Part shown: in pieces, positions 17,686 to 26,504 of the stretch
Position numbering within the stretch: position 1 is the first letter of the stretch
Layout of the letters: each line of letters starts with the position of its first letter
Assembly (NCBI RefSeq): GCF_002051585.1
Contig: NZ_MZGX01000004.1
Span: 180,829 to 244,828, forward strand
Source: Ruminiclostridium hungatei
GTDB lineage: Bacteria > Bacillota > Clostridia > Acetivibrionales > DSM-1351
Direction: 5' to 3'
DNA length: 64,000 nucleotides
Notes under the pieces: model-generated
Seen by the model: the letters and a program-made list of their open reading frames with translations, nothing else
The model's database searches: none
Told to the model about the DNA's origin: nothing
Program-made: the position numbers and the translations under genes

Positions 17686-17976
17686 ATGACAGGATTTTAT
17701 ATGATTGTTTCAATAGCCGGCATTTTAGCCATGCTGGCGACATTTTTTCTTGGCAGGCAGTTCAAGGACAAGCCCCTGGTAAGATATATTCCGTCACTGC
17801 TGGCAGTCCTGGCCGGCATAGCCTCCTATATAAAAGCAAGATTCTTTGCTACCGGCTTTGAGGACATTGGCTTTGTCATTCTGGCGCTTATAGCGTGCAT
17901 AGTATTTTTCCTGTCCTTTCTCACAGCATTTATTATGGGCATTTTGCAGCGCAACAGAGATAATGCTGGGAAATAA
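17686..17976 (+). CDS. Small membrane protein of unknown function
   Basis: 96 residues from the ATG that follows AGAGAGG (an in-frame ATG at 17662 is the alternative). Three hydrophobic helices (TGFYMIVSIAGILAMLATFFLG, YIPSLLAVLAGIASYI, IGFVILALIACIVFFLSFLTAFIMG) with a basic tail. Ends 18 bases before the YitT-family gene, so the two are almost certainly co-transcribed. Similar short three-helix proteins often accompany YesK-like loci, but I cannot name the family. Confidence 0.75.
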   Translation: MTGFYMIVSIAGILAMLATFFLGRQFKDKPLVRYIPSLLAVLAGIASYIKARFFATGFEDIGFVILALIACIVFFLSFLTAFIMGILQRNRDNAGK

Positions 17977-17994
17977 TAATTTTGGGGGCCACAT

Positions 17995-18846
17995 ATGAGA
18001 AAAAGAATTACCGAGTTTCTGCTTATAAATCTGGGATTACTGCTGGTTGGAATTGGAATAGCCCTGTTCAAGATACCAAATCATTTTGCAACCGGAGGAG
18101 TAAGCGGTCTGGCTATAATTTCCAGCAGCTTTTTTGTCAGGATTGATGTCGGTCCCATGATGATGATAATAAATATCCTGCTGCTGGGCATAGGCTATTT
18201 CTTTCTGGGCTCCGACTTCGGCTCCAAGACTGTTTATTCCAGCTTTGCCTTATCCGGTATTGTATGGATCATCCAAAAGGTACTCCCTTTAAGTCAGCCG
18301 CTTACCAATGATATGCTTTTGGAGCTCATTTATTCTATTATATTTCCTGCGGTAGGTTCTGCAATTGTATTTAACTGCAATGCCTCCACCGGAGGGACTG
18401 ATATTGTCGCAAAGATTCTCAGCAAGTACACCAATCTGAATATTGGAAAAACTCTTTTGCTTACAGATTTGTTGATAGCCCTTGGGGCGGGAGCGGTATT
18501 CGGGGTCAAAATAGGACTTTATTCAGTTCTGGGACTGATTTTAAAAGCATTCACCATAGACTCGGTTATCGAAGGCTTGAATGTCAGTAAGCAAATGGTC
18601 ATAATCAGCGCAAGGGACAAGGATATCAGAGACTATATTGTAAACCGGCTTAATAGGGGGGCAACCATCTATAAGGCGGAAGGTGCTTTTACCCACAGTC
18701 AGGAGAATGTAATTTCTACTGTTGTGAGCAGGCGGCAGGCTATAAAATTGCGCTCTTTTATAAGGAGCATAGATTCCTCCGCCTTTATTACCATCAGCAA
18801 TACTTCTGAAATCATAGGAAAGGGCTTCAGAAATATCGATAGTTAA
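17995..18846 (+). CDS. YitT-family membrane protein (DUF161 + DUF2179)
   Basis: 283 residues: five to six membrane helices (residues 1-190) with the hallmark FKIPNHFATGGVSGLAIISS and CNASTGGTDIVAKILSKY, then a cytoplasmic DUF2179 domain (residues about 200-283; GATIYKAEGAFTHSQENVISTVV). The family is abundant in Clostridia and Bacilli; its transport or sensing role is unknown. GGGGGCC precedes the start. Operon partner of the small membrane gene just upstream. Confidence 0.9.
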   Translation: MRKRITEFLLINLGLLLVGIGIALFKIPNHFATGGVSGLAIISSSFFVRIDVGPMMMIINILLLGIGYFFLGSDFGSKTVYSSFALSGIVWIIQKVLPLSQPLTNDMLLELIYSIIFPAVGSAIVFNCNASTGGTDIVAKILSKYTNLNIGKTLLLTDLLIALGAGAVFGVKIGLYSVLGLILKAFTIDSVIEGLNVSKQMVIISARDKDIRDYIVNRLNRGATIYKAEGAFTHSQENVISTVVSRRQAIKLRSFIRSIDSSAFITISNTSEIIGKGFRNIDS

Positions 18847-18940
18847 CACCAAAACTTTCAGTATTTGCATAATAGTAAATTCAGAACGGGCATAATATCT
18901 TTTGACACCATGTAACCTGGCAAGGGAGGTCATACCTGTT

Positions 18941-19438
18941 TTGAATGCCGCAGTATTACTAATAGTTGTTTTTTCTGCCTGGAAGTGGGGAGACTGGAAA
19001 AACTGGCAGAGCTATCATGCAACAATGCTTTTATCTTCCCTTGGAAATCTCCTGTATAATACCATCTATTACCACCACTACCTTTGGGAAGTAAAACCAG
19101 GTCTGTTTCGAAGTCATACGTGCATAGAGCTTATTTATACGTTTATAATCTTGCCGCTGACAGCCATTATGCTTTTGTCAAATCTTCCGGAAGGAGTTTT
19201 CGGAAAATTTCTGAAATTGGTCAAATACACTGTTGTTTATTCAGTACTGGAATACATCTTTTTCACATATGGACTTATCAAATACAATTATGGCTGGTGC
19301 TTCCTTTGCTCGGTCTTGTGGAATGTTATGATGTTTTTTATATGGATGGTGCATAACAAAAAACCGGTGCTGGCATATGTTCTTTCTATAATAGTTGTAG
19401 TAGTCATAATACGCAGTTTTCCCGTCAAGTTGCTCTAG
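18941..19438 (+). CDS. CBO0543-family membrane protein
   Basis: 165 residues with about five helices and the family motifs WKNWQSYHATMLLSSLGNLLYN, a short linker, FKSHT/E-L-I-Y-T-F and a C-terminal LKYNYGW segment. These proteins are found only in spore-forming Firmicutes and have no known function. I place the start at TTG 18941 because AAGGGAGGT lies 10 bases upstream; the frame upstream of it has no site. Followed by two hairpins, the second a good terminator. Confidence 0.8.
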   Translation: MNAAVLLIVVFSAWKWGDWKNWQSYHATMLLSSLGNLLYNTIYYHHYLWEVKPGLFRSHTCIELIYTFIILPLTAIMLLSNLPEGVFGKFLKLVKYTVVYSVLEYIFFTYGLIKYNYGWCFLCSVLWNVMMFFIWMVHNKKPVLAYVLSIIVVVVIIRSFPVKLL

Positions 19439-19512
19439 TGTTCTGCAACATCTAAAACATTGCCGGCGTGGAAAATTCTCTTTAACAATTTTCGCCAGCC
19501 CCTCAGCCTACA

Positions 19513-19546
19513 AAAAAACACTTCCGTTTATACGAAAGTGTTTTGA
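19513..19546 (+). terminator. Terminator after the CBO0543 gene
   Basis: AAAACACTTcCGT-tta-ACGaAAGTGTTTT flanked by A and T runs. A preceding hairpin GGCG..AAAATT/AATTTTCGCC lies at about 19468-19494. Confidence 0.85.
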
Positions 19547-19547
19547 T

Positions 19548-19623
19548 TGGTGGGAACTATAGGGCTCGAACCTATGACCCTCTGCTTGTAAGGCAGATGC
19601 TCTCCCAGCTGAGCTAAGCTCCC
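19548..19623 (-). tRNA. tRNA-Val(TAC)
   Basis: Minus strand GGGAGCT acceptor, D-arm GCTCAGCTGGGAGAGC, anticodon loop CTTACAA (anticodon TAC), T-arm TAGGTTCGAGCCCTA and encoded CCA. Confidence 0.95.
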
Positions 19624-19627
19624 AATT

Positions 19628-19824
19628 TGGTGACCCATAGGGGACTCGCCGCATGCACTGCATGCTATTGACGTCGTCCACCGCTCGCTTCGCTTACGGT
19701 GCCGGACTCCTACGCTCACTGCTTCATGGCCGTTCAGGCCATTCCGCCACGCTCGCGCCCTCTCGGGTTCGAATCCCACATCATCAGAAAATGATTCTAG
19801 GAAAGTCTATAAAATTTAAATAAA
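19628..19824 (-). mobile_element. 197-bp insert bounded by a duplicated tRNA-Glu 3' end
   Basis: The 21 bp at 19628-19648 repeat exactly the 3' end of tRNA-Glu (19825-19845, including CCA). Between the two copies lies a GC-rich, hairpin-rich segment with GCATGC-act-GCATGC, ATGGCC-gttca-GGCCAT and, on the plus strand, a T-arm-like GGTTCGAATCC (19766-19776). Duplication of a tRNA 3' end is the mark left by site-specific integration. The insert has no credible gene, so it is a mini-element or deletion remnant. Confidence 0.55.
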
Positions 19825-19899
19825 TGGTGACCCATAGGGGACTCGAACCCCTGTTATCGCCGTGAAAGGGCGGTGTCTTAACCACTTGACCAATGGGCC
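19825..19899 (-). tRNA. tRNA-Glu(TTC)
   Basis: Minus strand GGCCCAT acceptor pairing with ATGGGTC, anticodon stem CCGCC/GGCGG around CTTTCAC (anticodon TTC), T-arm GGGGTTCGAGTCCCC and encoded CCA. Confidence 0.95.
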
Positions 19900-19906
19900 A
19901 TAAAAT

Positions 19907-19927
19907 AAGCGATAGTTACTATCGCTT
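19907..19927. repeat. Perfect short palindrome between tRNA-Glu and tRNA-Met
   Basis: AAGCGATAGT-t-ACTATCGCTT. On the minus strand it is followed by AT-rich sequence and may mark tRNA processing or termination. Confidence 0.6.
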
Positions 19928-19931
19928 AAGC

Positions 19932-20008
19932 TGGTAGCGGCGGTGGGATTTGAACCTACGACCTGCCGGGTATGAACCGGATGCTCTGGCCAACTGAGCT
20001 ACGCCGCC
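19932..20008 (-). tRNA. tRNA-Met(CAT)
   Basis: Minus strand GGCGGCG acceptor, GTAGCTCAGTTGGCCAGAGC D-arm, loop TTCATAC (anticodon CAT), T-arm TAGGTTCAAATCCCA and encoded CCA. Elongator Met is most likely; a lysidine-modified Ile tRNA also reads CAT in the gene and cannot be fully excluded. Confidence 0.9.
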
Positions 20009-20640
20009 ATTTATATTGCCCGTTTTCCAACGTGCTTTTACATTATACATAACAAGTATCTGGTATGTCAATAGAATTTTTTTATTTTTTTCGGGCGGAT
20101 TTGATGGCATTTTATGGCTGTAAAATTCTGTCCAGACTGCCTGTTACCTCCTCTTCAAAACTTTTTATATAACTCCTGACAAAGTCCAAAATTGACAGGC
20201 TGTCAGTTTCATTACAAAACAAAAATCCTCATGTTCAAATAAACACAAGGACTCACATTTTTTTAGGAGGAATATATTTTAAGACCGGCCGGTGGAATAA
20301 ATCCACCAGCCAGAATAAATTATTTTCACTATCCAAATTTTATATGAATACGGCATATATGTATATGTTAAAAATATTTAAAATTTATATTGTTTGTAAT
20401 AATTTTATTGTACATTTTTGACCGTCAATGCTCACCCACCCTATAAATGAAATAAAAGCTTTCTGAAGATGAGGGAGAAGAAGGTGGGGCGGAGTATAAA
20501 AGGGGGATTTACAACAAATAGCCTATTGACAGTATTTTAATGAAAAATATGTATAAAACCTTGGGTCGAATGAGTAAATCGCAATCTATTTTTGAATAGA
20601 AGTAGAAAAATATACCGTTTAAATTAGATTTGAGTTTTAA
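20009..20640. other. AT-rich intergenic stretch
   Basis: About 630 bases with no convincing gene on either strand. It holds one GGTGGA-ataaa-TCCACC hairpin (about 20289-20306) and an isolated AGGAGG with no start codon after it. The remainder shows nothing recognisable. Confidence 0.5.
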
Positions 20641-20670
20641 TTGGCAGGAGTGCTGAATTTATCTTATAAT
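20641..20670 (+). promoter_or_regulatory. Candidate promoter of the C39-like protease gene
   Basis: TTGGCA (20641-20646), 18 bases, TATAAT (20665-20670), about 95 bases before the start codon. Confidence 0.55.
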
Positions 20671-20764
20671 TCAAAATATTACAATTTTTTCAAGTAACGT
20701 ATACTATACTGTAAAAGTTCTAAAAGCAACGAAACTAAAATCTGATTAATAACGGAGGTATTTT

Positions 20765-22049
20765 ATGTCACTAAAAAAGATATATTTATGCTTGTGTATC
20801 AGCTTGTCTCTGCTGGCACCTGTATCTGCATCACCAGTAGTCAATGCAAACAGCAGCTCGGAGGTTTCTAAAACCGAGGCAATAGCGGCAGCACTGTATC
20901 ATGTTAAGCTAGACCAAACCGTGAATCAACAATCAGCCTGGAAGGACAAAAATGTTACTGCATTAGAACCTATAGAGGTTTTTGATGCGTCTAATGAATT
21001 ACATAGTTATATTGTTAATTTGCAGATTGGTGAAGAGCCGGCAGGCTATGTTGAAATCGGTAATAACAAGAATGATTTTCCGATATCGAGCTATTCATAC
21101 ACTGTAAACAACACAGAATTTGAAGAAGAAGCTATGGAGGATCTGAATATCGCTGATAGCAAAGTTGGTATGGCTTCAATAGATTCGTTGGATTCCTTCA
21201 AAAAAGTCAAGACAAAAAAGGTAGTGTGGCTTGCACCTGGAAAATTTGGAGCGAAGGTTGATTATACTGACGGTTCAGCGGATTTGATAGCTGAAAATAA
21301 GCTGGAGAGTATTCCTTCATCAGAAAACACTTTGCTGCCCAAAGCTGAAAAAACTGTAAACACCGAGAGTCAGCAGACTTGGGCTGAAATTGAGCAGCTG
21401 GCATCGGCTATTACACTCAAGCAAATAGGTACTGATACCGACGGGGTAACGGACAGCATAATGTTTGAGTACAATAACCCGTATAACAGTATAAATTCAA
21501 TATATCATAATGGGGTTACTGATGAAAACCAATGGAATTCTTCATTATGGACGGGTCCTTCCGGGTGTGCTCCCACATCCGCATATAATATCTTTTATTA
21601 TTGGCACTTTTCAAGAGGCAAATCAAATCTGCTCATGAAGGACAGCAATGGAAATATTGATAAAGACCAGACAATGCTTTTATTAAGAAACTGTATGCAA
21701 ACAAATGACACTGGCGATACTTCTATTTATAATCAGGCATCAGGTATTCAAATGGCTGCCAGAGGAAGAAAATATTATGGGGCTACTGCAACTTTACATA
21801 CAAATGCTTCATGGTCCACGGTAAAGTCTGACCTGAGTTATGGTCCATCTCTTATCTCTTTTTTCAGTCATACATTCTATCTTAACCACTCAGTCACAGG
21901 AGTTGGATATATAGAGTTTATACGTAACGGAAGGTCACCAGTATATGGAGGTATATGACAATAATGCTGTTACACCGGGAGCATCAGTATATATATCCTA
22001 TGGGCAAAATTACAGCTCAATTAATTCAATAAATTTCAGTATCAATTGA
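20765..22049 (+). pseudogene. Secreted C39/papain-like cysteine protease, frameshifted near the C-terminus
   Basis: Signal peptide (MSLKKIYLCLCISLSLLAPVSA), a propeptide-like region (KTEAIAAALYHVKL ... GYVEIGNNKNDFPISSYSY), then a papain-fold domain with the catalytic Cys in TGPSGCAPTSAYN (near residue 272) and His in NHSVTGVGYIEF. The main frame stops at 21958, but the coding signal continues in the next frame as GHQYMEVYDNNAVTPGASVYISYGQ... to a stop at 22047. Loss of one A near 21927 would restore it. The propeptide resembles that of streptopain. Without the shift repaired, about 38 residues holding the last strands would be lost. GGAGGT precedes the start. Confidence 0.75.
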
Positions 22050-22098
22050 GTGATAGTATTTTGTAAGGAGTAAACTCATTTTCTATTAGAATAGTATG

Positions 22099-22133
22099 AA
22101 AATGCCCGCTAGATTAATTTCAACGGGCATTTT
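22099..22133. terminator. Terminator between the protease and the convergent gene
   Basis: AAAATGCCCG ... CGGGCATTTT, 10-bp stem with A and T flanks, usable in both directions. Confidence 0.85.
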
Positions 22134-22143
22134 ATATATTATA

Positions 22144-22590
22144 TTATTTTTTATCAGATAGAGAATTAAACCAGTTATCACTCCAATCAATAGATATTTC
22201 TTTGACTGCGTTATAATAAACAGCACCAGTCTTTTCTTTATTATCTATATATATATTATTTCCGCTGCAAACCATTGTTAAAGCCTTATTATTTCCGGAA
22301 TAAAAAATATATCCATAGATATATCCTGTCCTAGGATCCTGATTGAAAGACTTTTTGTAGTATCTGTCGTTCAACATATTAATGAGTTCCTTGATTTTGG
22401 CTTTATCAGTAGTTTCTACGGAACTCATATCAAATCCTTTCCGCATCAAAACCTTTGTTATATTTGCCTCATCCGTTCCCAGAAGCTCACTGAAGGTCTT
22501 TTTTGGGTACTTAATCTGAAAAAATAACAGCACGGAAATGGCTGCTATCAAGAGCAGGGGAATGACAACCCATAATATTTTTTTTTTCAT
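22144..22590 (-). CDS. Membrane-anchored extracytoplasmic protein of unknown function
   Basis: 148 residues from the ATG after AAGGGAG; a longer frame upstream lacks a site. One N-terminal helix (KKKILWVVIPLLLIAAISVLLFF) and a roughly 115-residue soluble domain (FSELLGTDEANITKVLMRKG, a beta-rich centre with GYIYGYIFYSGNNKALTMV, and a Trp-rich end). It resembles small anchored proteins of about 150 residues common in Firmicutes but I cannot place it. Monocistronic, convergent with the protease gene. Confidence 0.65.
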   Translation of the reverse strand: MKKKILWVVIPLLLIAAISVLLFFQIKYPKKTFSELLGTDEANITKVLMRKGFDMSSVETTDKAKIKELINMLNDRYYKKSFNQDPRTGYIYGYIFYSGNNKALTMVCSGNNIYIDNKEKTGAVYYNAVKEISIDWSDNWFNSLSDKK

Positions 22591-22862
22591 AAAGCGTAGT
22601 CTCCCTTCTGAAGTGCCGCTTATGAAAAAACAATACCATAAAATCCTATTTCTTTCAATATTAGTATTATGTCTTGACATGAATGTAGGTTTTAACTAGA
22701 AGACTAACTAAGAAGGCATCAAGGTTAACAGAAATTTTGAACCAAATAAAAATGTGGCACCGATTCCATGCCGTGACTTTCATAGAGTTTTGTGCTAAAT
22801 GTGGGACATGGAAATAATCCTGCAATTAAATCTCAAATTCAAAAAATACACAACTAGTCCCT

Positions 22863-23594
22863 CTAACCCGATTCCCCACCAAACACGGCAACATATTGCT
22901 CGGTAAGGTAAAACTTTTTGCCATTCCATTTCAGCACACTCTGAACATAGCCCAGGGAATCTGCATGATACCGGCCTGAGATACCCTGGTATCCCAGCAG
23001 TTCATATATCCCGTTGCCGTCAAAATCCACAGGGTACAGTCCCCCCAAAGGGTCTACCCAGCCTTCTATGGGCTGCTTCAGAATTCCCTGGGGAGTATAT
23101 ATTTCGTCCAAGTATTCTCTGCCCCTGTTGGAAATATCTATAATAAAAGAGACCTCCCTCTCCCTGTTTTTTACGGTAACTTTATAATGGTCTTCATATT
23201 TGACCTCATAATTATATCTGCCATTGTACTCCTCATAATCGAACATCTGAAAAAGCCGGTTATTCACATCTGAAAATATATAGTAAAACATTATTCCTCC
23301 GCTGCCTCCGGAGGCGATACCCACCATAATGTCCTTTATCTTATCTCCTGTAAAATCCTGAAGGGTTACTGTGGGAGAATATCCGGAGTCGGACTGGAGC
23401 CTGGCTTTTTGTTTGATTCCCGTTCTCCCGTCTCTTATCACCAGGGTTATATTCTGTATATAGCCGCTGTTTGGTGTCCTGGTGCCTGTAAGGTATACAT
23501 AGTCCCTTATGTTATCTCCATTGACATCACCATATGCTCCCGTAATTATGTTGGAATCGCTGCCAAGCTGATCAAATCTTTCACTGTAGTACAT
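22863..23594 (-). CDS. FG-GAP/VCBS-type repeat protein
   Basis: 243 residues without signal peptide. Three calcium-binding-like repeats of the integrin FG-GAP type: GDVNGDNIRDYVYLTG (residues about 23-38), QDFTGDKIKDIMVGIASGGSGG (about 93-114) and PVDFDGNGIYELLGYQG (about 193-209), with beta strands between, as in half a beta-propeller. Spore formers have similar stand-alone proteins of about 250 residues with no known function. The start ATG follows GGGGGG. It stands alone and divergent from the AraC regulator. Confidence 0.75.
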   Translation of the reverse strand: MYYSERFDQLGSDSNIITGAYGDVNGDNIRDYVYLTGTRTPNSGYIQNITLVIRDGRTGIKQKARLQSDSGYSPTVTLQDFTGDKIKDIMVGIASGGSGGIMFYYIFSDVNNRLFQMFDYEEYNGRYNYEVKYEDHYKVTVKNREREVSFIIDISNRGREYLDEIYTPQGILKQPIEGWVDPLGGLYPVDFDGNGIYELLGYQGISGRYHADSLGYVQSVLKWNGKKFYLTEQYVAVFGGESG

Positions 23595-23760
23595 ATGGGA
23601 CCCCCCTCTGCGTGCCCGACCGTCAAGGTCCGCACCGCATCAATTTTCCGGCATTGCTCCGTTCAATATATAATATGGTTTGAGAAGGTATTGGTGAATG
23701 GAATTATATTATATAATGTTTTATAATAGGCTTAAAACCATTTATTTTCAGGAGTGGCTT

Positions 23761-24618
23761 ATGGAAGCTCATCATCAAAAAAGTATAAATATAAATACAG
23801 GACATTTTCCGGTAAATGTCTTTAATACCGATGTTCAGGTTTTTCCTCCCCACTGGCATGAGAGGATAGAGATTGTATATGTTTTGGGAGACGAACTTAA
23901 AATAGGCCTGAATAATTGTGTTTATACCCTTCACAAAAGAGATATCCTGATTGTGGGAATGGGCGAGGTGCATTATTTTCTGATGCAGCCCCAGAAGTGT
24001 GACAGGATTATTGTCCATTTCGAATTGTCCCTGTTCGGAAGTCTTGCCAACAGCATATCCGGCCGGAGGCTGCTGAATCCGCTGATTCCCTTTTGTCCTG
24101 AAAATGCTCCGGAGGTCTTTTCCCTGCACGAATATTTTGAGCGGATTATACTGGACATACATCTGGAAATACACCGCAGAGAGAAGGGCTTTGAATTTTT
24201 TCTGGGCGGCCGTCTGTATGATCTTGCAGCAGGAATAATCAGGTATATACCCAACGAAAAGCTTTGCCCGGCCGAGATGAATAAACAGATGAAAAAGCTC
24301 CAACTGTTGGAGCAAGTAGCCGACTATGTTGACAGAAACCTATACGGTGAAATAACTCTTGAGGAGGTATCAAAATATGTTAATTTCAGCATGTACCACT
24401 TCACAAGATTTTTTAAAGACACCACCGGTATGACTTTTTGGCAATATCTAAACAATTATAAGGTATCAAAAGCTGCAAATTACCTGATAAACACTTCTGA
24501 CACAATTTCTGAAATCGCCTTCAATTCAGGCTTTAACAGCATCAAAACCTTCAACAGGGTTTTTAAGCAAATTAAGGGCTGCTCTCCGTCAGAGTTTAAA
24601 AAAGCAATATTTGAGTAG
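23761..24618 (+). CDS. AraC-family transcriptional regulator
   Basis: 285 residues from the ATG after CAGGAG. N-terminal cupin (residues about 15-110; FPPHWHERIEIVYVLGDELKIGLNN, with the sugar-binding-type HWHE motif) and a C-terminal double helix-turn-helix (about 190-285) ending in the AraC signature (INTSDTISEIAFNSGFNSIKTFNRVFKQIKGCSPSEF). Such regulators respond to sugars and activate adjacent carbohydrate genes. The next gene, 84 bases downstream on the same strand, is glycosidase-like and is the natural target. Confidence 0.92.
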   Translation: MEAHHQKSININTGHFPVNVFNTDVQVFPPHWHERIEIVYVLGDELKIGLNNCVYTLHKRDILIVGMGEVHYFLMQPQKCDRIIVHFELSLFGSLANSISGRRLLNPLIPFCPENAPEVFSLHEYFERIILDIHLEIHRREKGFEFFLGGRLYDLAAGIIRYIPNEKLCPAEMNKQMKKLQLLEQVADYVDRNLYGEITLEEVSKYVNFSMYHFTRFFKDTTGMTFWQYLNNYKVSKAANYLINTSDTISEIAFNSGFNSIKTFNRVFKQIKGCSPSEFKKAIFE

Positions 24619-24702
24619 TATCCAGCAAGCTTTGGCGAGAAATTAAAAGCTATCTTTCTTATAATTATGACATAAAATCCATTGGGGTATTGGAGGTTGT
24701 TT

Positions 24703-26409
24703 ATGTCCTACAAAAACTTTTCCACAGCAATTTTTTACAATGCATATGATCTGGAAGTGCTTAAAAGAGAAAATATCTTTGAAGAAACCTATGACTTTTT
24801 CTCCAAACACATTGAAATTTCCAAGGTCTACCTTGAAACCTACCGAGGCAGTACATATTTGTCCAAGGAGGATATGCTGGCCTGCAAGGAATTCTTCAAC
24901 AAAAAGGGGATCAAGGTATCCGGTGCCATAACCACAACACAGAAGTGTGATATCATCTGGGATTTCCGTTCTTTCTGCTATAGCGACCCGGAGCAGAGAA
25001 AGCAGTTGAATGAAATTGTGGCTTATACAGCAGGTATTTTTGATGAAATCATCCTGGATGACTTTTATTTTACCAACTGCAAATGCGATCGTTGTATTGA
25101 GACTAAAGGCACAAGGAGCTGGCCGGATTTCAGGACGGCACAGATGGCTGAGGTATCCCAGGAGATAGTTAAGACTGCAAAGCAGTTGAAGCCTGACATA
25201 AACATGATAATAAAGTACCCGAACTGGTATGACCACCATCAATTCACAGGATATACTCCAGGCGATCAGGCCGGGATTTTCGACTCCTTCTATACGGGAA
25301 CCGAGACAAGGGACTCACAGTACACCCAGCAGGTACTTCAAAGGTATTTGGGCTATTTTATCATGAGATACTTTGAGAGTATCAAGCCCGGAAAAAACCT
25401 GGGCGGCTGGTTTGACACCTTTGACTGTTCATTGAACGCCTATGTGGAACAGTTGAACCTGACGGCTTTTGCCAAGGCAAAGGAAATAACCCTTTTTTGT
25501 GCAGGCTTGCTGGCATCTGATTACAGTATATGTGTTCCAATAGCGGGACATGTGTTAAAAGAGCTGGACAGGCTGGCGGGAAAGCTTGGAGAACCCATGG
25601 GCATCCCCTGTTACAAGCCGTTTAAATCAGACGGAGAGGATTTCCTCCACGGTTACCTGGGAATGCTGGGCCTGCCCCTGCAGCCAACTCCTGAATACCC
25701 TGTCCACAGCAAGCTGCTGCTTTTGACTGAAAGTGCAAAAAAGGATACCGCCATTGCCGACAAGATAAAAGCCAGTCTTAAGGCTGGAGGGCAAGTCATT
25801 ATCACCTCAGGCCTGTTAAAAGCACTGAACAGCGAGCTGTCCGACATTGCAGAGATATATTGCACCGACAGGAAGGCCTTGGTAAAGACCTTTGCAGCCA
25901 CTATGGAGACCTGTTCCTTCAAGGATTATCAACAGTCGGACAGGGATATCCTGATACCGCATATCGCTTTTAAAACCAACGATACCTGGCAAAGAGCCGT
26001 GGGCATCGACAACCACAATAACCATCCCGTTCTGCTTGAAAACAAATACAGCAGTGGAAGGCTATATGTACTTACCATCCCCGATAACCCCGGAGATTTG
26101 TACAGCTACCCCGCAGGAATCCTGAATGTGCTCAGGGAAGAGGCCTCAAAGGAACTGCCCCTTCATATGGAGGCACCCTCTCAAATCTCCCTGTTCCTTT
26201 ATGACAATAATACCTTTATAGTCCATTCCTTCAGGGAAACCAATGCAGAAGTGACCATTGCCGTTCACAGGGAGGATGCCGTCCTCAGACAGCTTGCCAC
26301 CAACAGGCACAGAATGGGCGCCACCCTGGAGAAACGGACCGGAAAAGGAATGACATATTATAAGATATTCCTGCGGCCCGGCTCCTATAAAGTTCTTTCA
26401 ATTGAATAA
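24703..26409 (+). CDS. Glycosidase-like TIM-barrel protein of unknown specificity
   Basis: 568 residues, start at ATG after TTGGAGG. The N-terminal 310 residues look like a TIM barrel: KVYLETYRGS, KGIKVSGAITTT, FDEIILDDFYFTNCKCDRC, MIIKYPNWYDHHQFTGY and GGWFDTFDCSLNAY. The paired acidic residues after strands and the C-x-C-x-x-C stretch resemble beta-galactosidase-type or hypothetical glycoside hydrolases. Residues 330-450 resemble a glutamine-amidotransferase-like trimerisation domain (LKAGGQVIITSGLLKAL), and the C-terminus is a small beta domain. No signal peptide, so an intracellular glycosidase fits. It follows an AraC regulator. Substrate unknown. Confidence 0.6.
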   Translation: MSYKNFSTAIFYNAYDLEVLKRENIFEETYDFFSKHIEISKVYLETYRGSTYLSKEDMLACKEFFNKKGIKVSGAITTTQKCDIIWDFRSFCYSDPEQRKQLNEIVAYTAGIFDEIILDDFYFTNCKCDRCIETKGTRSWPDFRTAQMAEVSQEIVKTAKQLKPDINMIIKYPNWYDHHQFTGYTPGDQAGIFDSFYTGTETRDSQYTQQVLQRYLGYFIMRYFESIKPGKNLGGWFDTFDCSLNAYVEQLNLTAFAKAKEITLFCAGLLASDYSICVPIAGHVLKELDRLAGKLGEPMGIPCYKPFKSDGEDFLHGYLGMLGLPLQPTPEYPVHSKLLLLTESAKKDTAIADKIKASLKAGGQVIITSGLLKALNSELSDIAEIYCTDRKALVKTFAATMETCSFKDYQQSDRDILIPHIAFKTNDTWQRAVGIDNHNNHPVLLENKYSSGRLYVLTIPDNPGDLYSYPAGILNVLREEASKELPLHMEAPSQISLFLYDNNTFIVHSFRETNAEVTIAVHREDAVLRQLATNRHRMGATLEKRTGKGMTYYKIFLRPGSYKVLSIE

Positions 26410-26420
26410 CCCGGCTTGCT

Positions 26421-26459
26421 GCCCGGGAGTACAGGTCCTGGAAATATCTGCTCCCGGGC
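26421..26459. terminator. GC-rich hairpin between convergent genes
   Basis: GCCCGGGAG/CTCCCGGGC, 9-bp perfect stem with a 21-base loop. There is no T-run on either side, so termination is only probable. Confidence 0.5.
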
Positions 26460-26504
26460 CCGGGCTGATTGCATATATCTCGGGCAGCCGTCCAAGCCGT
26501 TGGC

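Noticed and set aside
19528..19779. 83-codon frame across tRNA-Val and the neighbouring insert
   Set aside because: It runs through a tRNA gene and a hairpin-rich insert; typical false gene call.
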